From positions 1 through 5,986 of the forward strand of contig WFQT01000124.1 of assembly GCA_015486895.1 (NCBI GenBank): a stretch of DNA of 5,986 bases, written 5' to 3'. Below, piece after piece: positions 1 through 5,063 of the stretch. The position numbers were made by a program, and so were the translations under genes. Positions within the stretch are counted from its first letter, which is position 1; every line of letters begins with the position of its first letter. The notes beneath the pieces are model-generated. The model did no database searches and had not been told where the DNA came from. It saw only the letters and a list, made by a program, of their open reading frames with translations. Source of the DNA: Anaerolineae bacterium. Lineage in GTDB: Bacteria; Chloroflexota; Anaerolineae; JAADDB01.

Positions 1-313
1 AGTACAGATCTTCCACCCCAGGAAGGACAACTTCAGTGTCCCGCTGCGCCACGGCCAAAAGCGACAGGCCTGCTTCCTGTGCCGCTTCCAGCGCACGTAG
101 AGAACACTCTCGGCCTAAGAAAATGGGCACCACCATAAGCGGGAAAATAACATTATCACGCAGCGGAAGCACCGGCAGCTCAATGGTCTCCTCAACACTG
201 TTTTCCTCAGCACTGAGTTGCTCCACTCCAGCAAAGAAAGATTCCTCTTTCAATGAAGAGACAGCCTCCAACAAAGAATGGCCATCTTCAAAGGTATTAC
301 CTGTTATCCTCAT
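1..313 (-). CDS. lon: Lon protease, N-terminal part (gene runs off the left edge)
   Basis: The minus strand from 313 down to the window edge encodes the first 104 residues of an ATP-dependent serine protease of the Lon family, a cytosolic hexamer that degrades misfolded and regulatory proteins. The recognisable part is the LON substrate-binding domain, which starts near residue 45 with ELPVLPLRDNVIFP. It continues through VVPIFLGRE (about 61-69), ALEAA and LLAVAQRDTEV (about 85-95), all typical of Lon N-termini. Residues 1-44 are an acidic, poorly conserved extension, longer than the few residues seen in the E. coli protein. The AAA+ and Ser-Lys protease domains lie outside the window. The ATG is preceded by AAGGTAGG at suitable spacing. 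The gene follows folC by 40 bases on the same strand with no obvious terminator between, so co-transcription is likely. The family assignment is firm; whether the protein is intact cannot be judged. Confidence 0.93.
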   Translation of the reverse strand, partial: MRITGNTFEDGHSLLEAVSSLKEESFFAGVEQLSAEENSVEETIELPVLPLRDNVIFPLMVVPIFLGRECSLRALEAAQEAGLSLLAVAQRDTEVVLPGVEDLY

Positions 314-353
314 CTACCTACCTTTTATAACTGCTTCTCACCTGACATTCTAT

Positions 354-1778
354 TTAGGCTAATGCCCTTGCCTCTGACGGCCACACTGGTTCCTCCCGCC
401 ACGGTGTGCCGATAGGCTCCGCTTGATAGGCCCAATCACTCAATGGTAACTGCGATTCCGGCCAGCGGGCCCACGTCTCGCGCACACCGGCTACCACAAA
501 AATAGATCCGGTCACGAAAATTAGATCATCTGGTCCTGCATTTCTCCAAGCGAATTCCAAGGCGTCGGCAATTTCCTTATGGACCTCTGTTCGACTACGG
601 GCTGCCTCTGGCACCCGAGCCAAAAGCTCCTCGGCGGCAGCCGCTCGTGGGTGATATGATTGGGTCACCAGTATCCGATCGGCCAACGGCGTCAGCACTT
701 CCAACATGCCGTCGATGTCTTTATCCCGTGAGGCCCCGAAAATTAGCGTGAACTTGCGGTGATCCGGAAACCACCCGCGCAAAGCGCGATACAGTTTCCG
801 GGCTGAGTCCTTATTATGAGCGCTATCCACCACAAGCGCCGGGCGCTGATTGAGAATTTCCAACCGGCCAGGCCAGCGAGCGGTGCGCAAGCCGATCCGC
901 ACTGCCTCTTCCGAAATGACAGCACCTTGCTCACGTAATTGCTCCACAACCGCTAGCACGGTGGCTGCGTTGATCAATTGATGTTCGCCCAATAAACTTA
1001 GCCGATAAGTAACCACCTGGTTAGTAGCATCCGATGGCCAGGCCCGGAAAGTTTGGCCGTCGAACTGATGATCCACCGGTTCCACTTGCCACTTTTTGGG
1101 CACTTCAATCAGCCCAACGCCGGTATTGGCAGCGACATCTAATAGCACACGACGGGCTTCCTCTACCTGAGGAGCAATGACCACAGGCACTCCTCGTTTG
1201 ATGATCCCTGCTTTCTGCCAGGCAATGAGAGAGAGCGTATGCCCCAACAAATCGGTATGCTCATAGCTCAAGGGCGTGATAGCACAAATGTCCGGTTGCA
1301 CAACATTGGTGGCATCTATCCGCCCACCCAGGCCCACTTCTAGCACAGCCCAGTCAATGTCCTGCTGAGCGAAATGTAAGAAGGCCATAGCCGTGATAAC
1401 CTCGAATGTCGATGGATCACCAATGGTTTCAATAGCCGGGCGCAGTCTCTCCACCAACTGCACTACTTCCTCTCGGGAAATGAAATCGCCGTTAATCCGT
1501 ATTCGTTCCCGAAAAGTATGCAAATGTGGCGACGTGTACAGCCCTGTTTTATAGCCGGCAGCTCGCAAGATCGCCTCCACCATAGCCGCCGTAGAACCTT
1601 TCCCTTTACTGCCGGCAATGTGCACTGCATGCAGAGCCTTGTGGGGGTCCCCAACTAATGCTAACAGCCGACGCATCCGATCTAGCCCAATGTCCCGCCG
1701 CCGCTCCTGGTAGCGGCGACCGTAATGGACAAACTGGTGAATGTAATCTAAAGCTTCCTGATATGTCAACGCTGACAT
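354..1778 (-). CDS. folC: Bifunctional dihydrofolate synthase / folylpolyglutamate synthase
   Basis: This Mur-ligase-family enzyme uses ATP to add glutamate to dihydropteroate and/or to extend the glutamate tail of reduced folates in the cytosol. The 474-residue product has the full set of family landmarks. These are the P-loop GSKGKGST (56-63), TSPHL (82-86), EVGLGGRIDATN (147-158), EHTDLLGHT (173-181), KAGIIK (189-194), GEHQLINA (264-271), RWPGRLE (301-307), DSAHN (318-322, usually DGAHN) and GASRDKD (348-354). It is somewhat longer than the usual 420-440 residues because of a proline/tryptophan-rich tail after about residue 440. Start choice: the ATG abuts its Shine-Dalgarno (AGAAAGGA ends at the base before ATG), and the codon three upstream is an in-frame stop. 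A TTG at codon 4 (1769-1767) lies 9 bases from the AGGA and would give MTYQEALDY, a normal FolC N-terminus, so the true protein may be three residues shorter. The gene is followed by lon. It could be mono- or bifunctional; the sequence does not decide. Confidence 0.95.
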   Translation of the reverse strand: MSALTYQEALDYIHQFVHYGRRYQERRRDIGLDRMRRLLALVGDPHKALHAVHIAGSKGKGSTAAMVEAILRAAGYKTGLYTSPHLHTFRERIRINGDFISREEVVQLVERLRPAIETIGDPSTFEVITAMAFLHFAQQDIDWAVLEVGLGGRIDATNVVQPDICAITPLSYEHTDLLGHTLSLIAWQKAGIIKRGVPVVIAPQVEEARRVLLDVAANTGVGLIEVPKKWQVEPVDHQFDGQTFRAWPSDATNQVVTYRLSLLGEHQLINAATVLAVVEQLREQGAVISEEAVRIGLRTARWPGRLEILNQRPALVVDSAHNKDSARKLYRALRGWFPDHRKFTLIFGASRDKDIDGMLEVLTPLADRILVTQSYHPRAAAAEELLARVPEAARSRTEVHKEIADALEFAWRNAGPDDLIFVTGSIFVVAGVRETWARWPESQLPLSDWAYQAEPIGTPWREEPVWPSEARALA

Positions 1779-1816
1779 TCCTTTCTATGCGATGTATTAG
1801 AAACACATCCACCGCA

Positions 1817-1845
1817 ATTCTACCTGACCCGACATGATTTGCAAA
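1817..1845 (-). promoter_or_regulatory. Candidate sigma70-type promoter for folC-lon
   Basis: Read on the minus strand, TTTGCA (1845-1840, 4 of 6 to consensus) and TAGAAT (1822-1817, 5 of 6) are separated by 17 bases. This places a transcription start about 30 bases upstream of folC. It is the best match in the region on this strand. The -35 box is weak, so this is only a candidate. Confidence 0.4.
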
Positions 1846-1870
1846 ATTGCCGTGACAACTCAGTCTTAAA

Positions 1871-1924
1871 CCGGCGATTGAAATCGCGGCAACAATTGTG
1901 AAACCTGCCTGCGCAGGAACGTTC
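1871..1924. repeat. Cluster of adjacent palindromes, REP-like element
   Basis: Four perfect or near-perfect palindromes lie side by side: GCGATT-GA-AATCGC (1874-1887), ACAATTGT (1892-1899), CCTGCGCAGG (1908-1917) and GAACGTTC (1917-1924). The order and wording (GGCGATTGAAATCGC, then ACAATTG, then AAACCTGCCTGCGCAGG) resemble an intergenic repeat I recall from Chloroflexota genomes; that recollection was not checked. Only one copy is present here, so repeat status is inferred from structure. Its role is unknown. A mobile REP/MITE-type remnant or an RNA hairpin pair are both possible. Confidence 0.5.
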
Positions 1925-1992
1925 TCTTTTCAGCCGCTGTGGTGTGCCATAGATAATATGAACCACGTCGCCGAAAGACTGATAAAAACTGC

Positions 1993-2021
1993 TTGCGGGA
2001 GGCTGCTAAGTGTGCTATACT
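1993..2021 (+). promoter_or_regulatory. Candidate extended -10 promoter for the regulator operon
   Basis: TGCTATACT at 2013-2021 fits the extended -10 pattern TGnTATAAT with one change. It has TTGCGG (1993-1998, first three bases matching) 17 bases upstream. Transcription would start near 2028, giving a leader of about 255 bases that contains the inverted repeat at 2049-2127. No better rightward promoter was seen between here and 2286. Confidence 0.35.
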
Positions 2022-2048
2022 TTATTCGACTCTGGCGTTTTTATTTTA

Positions 2049-2127
2049 ACCATAGGAAAACACAGAATTACACAGATTTGGATCGAAAAGCAAAGGAAAA
2101 TCCGTGTTAATCCGTACAATCTGTGGT
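2049..2127. repeat. Degenerate interspersed inverted repeat (ACACAGATT/AATCTGTGT family), copy 1
   Basis: The element begins with ACCATAGG and ends with CAATCTGTGGT, so its ends are approximate inverse copies. The core stem pairs ACACAGATTT (2070-2079) with AAATCCGTGT (2098-2107) with a single A:C mismatch, around an 18-base loop. Outer arms (CACAGAATT on the left, TTAATCCGTACAATC on the right) are homologous but broken by substitutions. A second member of the same family lies at 5722-5808. Such ACACAGATT/AATCTGTGT palindromes are, from memory, scattered through intergenic DNA of many environmental bacteria. No coding capacity is present, so this would be a passive or mobilised element. Confidence 0.7.
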
Positions 2128-2285
2128 AAAGATAGTTCGAGCCTAAAACGTCATTTTCGACAGACTCCAGTACTTTATTCGATAGGGTAGCTGTTCAAGC
2201 CCCTTTATAGAAAACCTAAACTATGGGCATCATTTACGCTTAGCAGAAAATAGAGAGAACAGGCAAGATCGCCGGGGGACAATTC

Positions 2286-2978
2286 ATGGACCAACAAACA
2301 ACGGGCAACCACATTGATAATCTGTTACTGCTTCAGACTGTTGTTCATTACGAGTATCAATTACACGCCTTAGCTGATTTCCTGGAACAGGAAATCGGCC
2401 ACACGCTGGCCAATGCCCGGCAAGAACTGAAGAGCGCTCTTCCCCTCATCGAAGCAGGCATAGACGCAGAATTGGTCGTCGCCTCGTTGCAAGCACTGAC
2501 TGGCGAAATCTCCATCTCATTACAACAGCTACAAAGCACCGTCGATGATCTGCGCACGCCGCCTCTCCTGGACCAATTAGGCCTGGCTGCCTACTTGGCC
2601 CATACAAAAAACTCAATCAACGAACATCAGGAACAAATCCAGATCAACGGAGACTTTCCACGTTTCCCTACCTCCTTGGAAAGGATGATCTATCGGGCCT
2701 TGCACCGCATATCAAAGTCTTTACAAGAGTGGCAATCGACCCTCTATATTACCTTACAAGCCGACAATGAGCAACCCCTCATCATCATACGGCAGAAAAG
2801 AGACATCCTGGATGGCAGTGAAGATGACCTGCTCCTGACCATTGCCGACATTACGCGACCATTGAAATTATTAGGCAGTACAATCGAAACAGAAATATCA
2901 TCGCAAAGTGGACTATCAATTTCCATCATACTTCCCCCGGTAAATGTAATGACACATTCCACAAGGACAGGGACATGA
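2286..2978 (+). CDS. HisKA_3-type histidine-kinase-like protein lacking catalytic residues (pseudokinase)
   Basis: This is a 230-residue soluble protein without signal peptide or membrane segment. Its layout is that of a NarL-family sensor kinase core. A dimerisation helix (about 22-52) contains DFLEQEIGHTLANARQEL, where kinases have ELHDELGQ.L. It is followed by LRTPPLLDQLGLAAYL (90-104, kinases LRPPLLDDLGLVAAL), a helix MIYRALHRISKSL (134-146, kinases YRIVQEALTNV), and a C-terminal strand pair LGSTIETEI...GLSISIILP (196-217). The key residues are gone. By this alignment the phosphoacceptor His is Glu34, the N-box Glu and Asn are Arg141 and Ser145, and no DxGxG or GxGL box remains. It is therefore unlikely to bind ATP or to phosphorylate itself. 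The ATG has GGGGGA eight bases upstream. Its stop overlaps the next start as ATGA, implying coupled translation with the response regulator. It probably acts as a binding partner or scaffold for that regulator. The fold assignment by eye is moderately sure. Confidence 0.7.
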   Translation: MDQQTTGNHIDNLLLLQTVVHYEYQLHALADFLEQEIGHTLANARQELKSALPLIEAGIDAELVVASLQALTGEISISLQQLQSTVDDLRTPPLLDQLGLAAYLAHTKNSINEHQEQIQINGDFPRFPTSLERMIYRALHRISKSLQEWQSTLYITLQADNEQPLIIIRQKRDILDGSEDDLLLTIADITRPLKLLGSTIETEISSQSGLSISIILPPVNVMTHSTRTGT

Positions 2979-3682
2979 ACGACAGCAAAAGCATTCGTAT
3001 TGTCATTGTTGAAGACCATCCCCTTTTCGGGCATGGCCTAAGTCGGGTTTTAGAAACAGAAGAAGGCCTGAAAGTCATCGCTCAGGCCAGAACTGGCAAA
3101 GAAGCGATTGAACTAGCCGAAACCCTGCATCCGGATGTCATGATCATGGACATAAACCTACCGGAGATGAATGGCCTGGAAGCAACGCGGGAAATCCACC
3201 GCAAATTCGACAATATTGGTATCGTCGTTGTGACGGCCTATGATGACCGTGAACAATTCTTTCATACCATCCGTGCCGGTGCGATGGCCTATTTCTCGAA
3301 AGACGTAGACGCTGACGAGCTTATTAGTGCTATCAGGGCAGTAGCTGCCGGACATTACGTCATTGGAGATCGCGTCATGGACGAACCGCAGGCAGCCCGA
3401 TGGCTAATTCAGGAATTCGAGAAAATAGACAAATTCGAAGAATTCGATCGTGTCTACAAGCCGCTCTCAGCGCGAGAGATGGAAATTTTGCGCTATATCA
3501 CCGCCGGTTATAGTAACAAAGAAACGGCCCACAAACTCCACATCAGCCGTCAGACAGTCAAGAACCACATGAGTTCCATTCTACGTAAGTTATCGGTGAA
3601 CGACCGCACCCAGGCTGCGGTTACAGCGCTACGCCGGGGCTGGATCCGGCTGGATGATACAGATAACCCATCCAATGCCTGA
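2975..3682 (+). CDS. NarL/FixJ-family response regulator (receiver + LuxR-type HTH)
   Basis: This 235-residue DNA-binding transcriptional regulator has two domains. The receiver domain (7-125) keeps every phosphorylation residue: Glu13-Asp14 in VIVEDHP, the acceptor Asp59 in MIMDINLPEMNG, Thr87 in VVVTAYDD and Lys109 in YFSKD. A fairly long helical linker (about 126-165, rich in Glu/Lys/Phe) leads to a LuxR-type helix-turn-helix (about 166-228). That domain has PLSAREMEILRYITAGYSNKETA and the recognition helix in ISRQTVKNHMSSILRKL. AAGGA lies seven bases before the ATG, and the start overlaps the stop of the upstream kinase-like gene by four bases. The receiver looks fully functional although its partner lacks a phosphoacceptor. 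Phosphate must therefore come from another kinase or a small donor, or the pair works by binding. Targets are unknown; the pilin and comF genes just downstream are the obvious guess. Confidence 0.93.
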   Translation: MNDSKSIRIVIVEDHPLFGHGLSRVLETEEGLKVIAQARTGKEAIELAETLHPDVMIMDINLPEMNGLEATREIHRKFDNIGIVVVTAYDDREQFFHTIRAGAMAYFSKDVDADELISAIRAVAAGHYVIGDRVMDEPQAARWLIQEFEKIDKFEEFDRVYKPLSAREMEILRYITAGYSNKETAHKLHISRQTVKNHMSSILRKLSVNDRTQAAVTALRRGWIRLDDTDNPSNA

Positions 3683-3746
3683 CTTTGACAGGCCGGAGCT
3701 CAAAACCAATCTTTGCGCTTTTGGCGCTCTTAGCCTATGAGTATAG

Positions 3747-3767
3747 CCTTGCACTTATCCCGCAAGG
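3747..3767 (+). other. Small hairpin in the spacer before the pilin gene
   Basis: CCTTGC (3747-3752) and GCAAGG (3762-3767) form a perfect 6-bp inverted repeat around a 9-base loop, extendable by a G:U pair. It sits in the 135-base gap between the response regulator and the pilin start, with no following T-run. It is not a classical terminator; it could be a leader hairpin or an operator half-site pair, or chance. No convincing promoter was found in this gap. Confidence 0.3.
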
Positions 3768-3817
3768 TGACCGTCAGAATGTGCCCTTACATATCAAGAA
3801 GACAGCAAAAAGGAACT

Positions 3818-3997
3818 ATGAAAACAACAAATCAGCATCAACCAAGCAAATTTCATGAGTTCGGCCAGAGTTTCTTAGAATATGCCTTGATGCTCATCCT
3901 AATCAGCTTGGTCGTCATTGCCATTTTTCTCATTGCCGGTGATGATATTCGCCTTTTCATTGCCCAAATGTTACAAACATGGCTTCCGGCAAAATGA
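3818..3997 (+). CDS. Flp-type (type IVb) prepilin-like small membrane protein
   Basis: This 59-residue protein starts MKTTNQHQ. It has a short polar leader ending FG, then QSFLEYALMLILISLVVIAIFLIAG, a single hydrophobic helix, and a short tail DDIRLFIAQMLQTWLPAK. The G-QSFLEY motif fits the Flp prepilin rule: cleavage after Gly16, Glu at mature position +5 (Glu21) and Tyr at +6 (Tyr22). The mature product would be 43 residues and could assemble into a thin pilus. The chosen ATG has AAAAAGGA three bases upstream. An upstream in-frame ATG at 3737 would add 27 residues with no ribosome binding site and an implausible leader, so it was not used. No tad/cpa secretion or prepilin peptidase gene is in the window, so the assembly machinery must be elsewhere. 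It is followed after 12 bases by comF. A non-pilin small membrane protein cannot be excluded. Confidence 0.75.
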   Translation: MKTTNQHQPSKFHEFGQSFLEYALMLILISLVVIAIFLIAGDDIRLFIAQMLQTWLPAK

Positions 3998-4009
3998 CAT
4001 AGGCTGCCC

Positions 4010-4858
4010 ATGTCCCCCGTTGTTCGTCTCTCCGGCCAGCCCCCTTCCTTCCTGACAACATTACACAGCGGCAGCGAGGCAGCTTGGCACGCACTGCTGG
4101 ACTTAATTTATCCACCCCGGTGCGTATCTTGCGGTCGCATCGGTAGCTATTACTGTGACGACTGCCAGACGGACCTACACTTTATCAAGCCGCCGGTATG
4201 TGCGCGCTGCGGACAGCCATTAACACACCCGGGGCTTTGTCATATCTGCCGCAAGACAACTTCACCGCTGGATGCAGTTCGTTCTGTTGTCTTCTTTGGC
4301 GGCTCTATCCGTTTTGCCATCCACGCCTTGAAATACCGGAATTTACCCCAATTGGGTGAACCGTTGGGTAATATTATGGTGGATTACATAAATGGCCGGC
4401 AGCTTCGGGCTCAGTATTTGATCCCCGTTCCTTTGCACGTTGAGCGCCAGAAAATGCGCGGCTATAACCAATCCGCCTTACTGGCACAGATTATTAGCCG
4501 GGCGACAGGGGTACCTATAGTTAATGATGCCCTGGTGCGTCACCGCCATACATTACCACAAGTGACTCTCAACGCCAGCCAGCGATGGGCAAACGTCGCA
4601 AACGCTTTTATCGTTAAAAAGCCAGAGCTCGTCGCTGGGAAGCGATTTTTGCTTATCGATGACGTTACTACCACCGGGGCAACGCTACGAGCTTGTGCGC
4701 AAGCGCTCAAGGAGAAAGGTGCTTCATCTGTGTGGGGCTTTACCTTAGCTCGCGCCCGACGTAAACCACATTTACCCCATAATGCTGTGGACTCCTATAG
4801 TCAAAACAAGAACGTCAGCGCCCAGCCATACCATAACCAGATCCCAAAGCCGGATTGA
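4010..4858 (+). CDS. comF: ComF family protein (zinc-finger phosphoribosyltransferase-like)
   Basis: The 282-residue cytosolic protein has the ComF architecture. After LLDLIYPPRC it carries two four-cysteine clusters, CVSCGRIGSYYCDDC (Cys38, 41, 49, 52) and CARCGQPLTHPGLCHIC (Cys64, 67, 77, 80), likely binding zinc. A PRTase domain follows, with FAIHALKYR (102-110), IPVPLHVERQKMRGYNQSALLA (138-159), TLPQVTLNASQRWANV (181-196) and the PRPP-binding loop LLIDDVTTTGAT (214-225). ComF proteins are required for uptake or handling of single-stranded DNA in natural transformation of several bacteria; many homologues lie in genomes without proven competence. The tail after about residue 250 is polar, unconserved-looking and unusually long. 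The start has only an AGG six bases upstream and lies 12 bases after the pilin stop, suggesting coupled expression. The stop codon lies inside the -35 box of the hpf promoter. Confidence 0.93.
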   Translation: MSPVVRLSGQPPSFLTTLHSGSEAAWHALLDLIYPPRCVSCGRIGSYYCDDCQTDLHFIKPPVCARCGQPLTHPGLCHICRKTTSPLDAVRSVVFFGGSIRFAIHALKYRNLPQLGEPLGNIMVDYINGRQLRAQYLIPVPLHVERQKMRGYNQSALLAQIISRATGVPIVNDALVRHRHTLPQVTLNASQRWANVANAFIVKKPELVAGKRFLLIDDVTTTGATLRACAQALKEKGASSVWGFTLARARRKPHLPHNAVDSYSQNKNVSAQPYHNQIPKPD

Positions 4859-4883
4859 CAAATCCAACTGTGCGGGCTACAAT
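4855..4883 (+). promoter_or_regulatory. Strong sigma70-type promoter for the hpf leader transcript
   Basis: A perfect -35 box TTGACA (4855-4860), exactly 17 bases, and TACAAT (4878-4883, 5 of 6) predict a start near 4889-4891. The -35 box contains the last bases of comF including its TGA stop, so hpf has its own promoter packed tightly against the upstream gene. The predicted 5' leader is about 174 bases, long for a simple gene. Confidence 0.75.
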
Positions 4884-4893
4884 AGAATTGCTA

Positions 4894-5027
4894 CACAGCC
4901 TGGCACCCACGGTGTAGTAGGCAGAAACGCTTACAGAAAGAGGTTAGCCATGCGACTCAAAACGCCAATGACTACACATCTGTAAAGGATCGCCCCACTT
5001 TCCAGGTATCACTCCACAGCTTGGCAC
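4894..5027 (+). repeat. 13-base direct repeat bracketing the hpf leader ORF
   Basis: CACAGCCTGGCAC (4894-4906) and CACAGCTTGGCAC (5015-5027) match at 12 of 13 bases and lie on either side of the leader ORF. The related word GCTACACA occurs next to each: before the first copy at 4890-4897 and after the second at 5029-5036. In addition CTACAC (4891-4896) and GTGTAG (4912-4917) can pair to form a 6-bp stem at the very 5' end of the transcript. The coordinates span both copies. A regulatory role is conjecture. Confidence 0.4.
4950..4985 (+). CDS. Possible 11-residue leader peptide upstream of hpf
   Basis: Within the predicted 5' leader of hpf, an ATG at 4950 with AAGAGG six bases upstream opens an 11-codon frame, MRLKTPMTTHL, ending in TAA, 78 bases before the hpf start. 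The ribosome binding site is as good as those of the real genes here, and the position between promoter and hpf suits an attenuator-type leader peptide or upstream ORF. Three threonines, two methionines and a proline are the notable residues. The sequence resembles no leader peptide I recognise. The frame could equally be chance, since an ORF this short has little statistical weight. Confidence 0.4.
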   Translation: MRLKTPMTTHL

Positions 5028-5063
5028 AGCTACACAATACCATGAATAGAAAGGGATAAAACA

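Larger units (their letters stand above)
1779..2285. other. Divergent intergenic region between folC and the regulator pair (507 bases)
   Basis: This stretch separates the leftward folC-lon unit from the rightward regulator operon. It holds, in order, the folC promoter candidate, a cluster of short palindromes (1871-1924), an extended -10 promoter candidate (1993-2021), a degenerate inverted repeat (2049-2127) and, from 2128 to 2285, untranslated A/T-rich leader sequence with no clear structure. A 12-base word, TACTTTATTCGA, occurs exactly twice (2018-2029 and 2171-2182), on either side of the inverted repeat. The only plus-strand open frame of any size (1898-2110) runs straight through both repeat elements and has no ribosome binding site, so I do not regard it as a gene. 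Confidence 0.7.

Noticed and set aside
36..362. A 108-codon plus-strand open frame at the left end
   Set aside because: It lies antisense to the clearly recognisable Lon N-terminus and its translation is low-complexity Ser/Ala/Lys without family resemblance.
1898..2110. A 70-codon plus-strand open frame in the folC/regulator gap
   Set aside because: It starts inside the palindrome cluster and runs through the promoter candidate and inverted repeat. It has no ribosome binding site and a composition unlike a protein (many Arg/Cys/Tyr from repeat text).
3737..3817. Upstream ATG extending the pilin by 27 residues
   Set aside because: It has no Shine-Dalgarno, and the extension is basic and cysteine-containing and would bury the short prepilin leader. 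The ATG at 3818 has AAAAAGGA.
4782..4985. A 67-codon open frame overlapping the end of comF and the hpf leader
   Set aside because: Its upstream part is out of frame inside comF and reads through the strong hpf promoter. Only its last 11 codons, with their own ribosome binding site, are worth considering.
5042..5059. Five-codon frame MNRKG overlapping the hpf ribosome binding site
   Set aside because: It lacks a ribosome binding site of its own, and an ATG so close is easily explained by chance.
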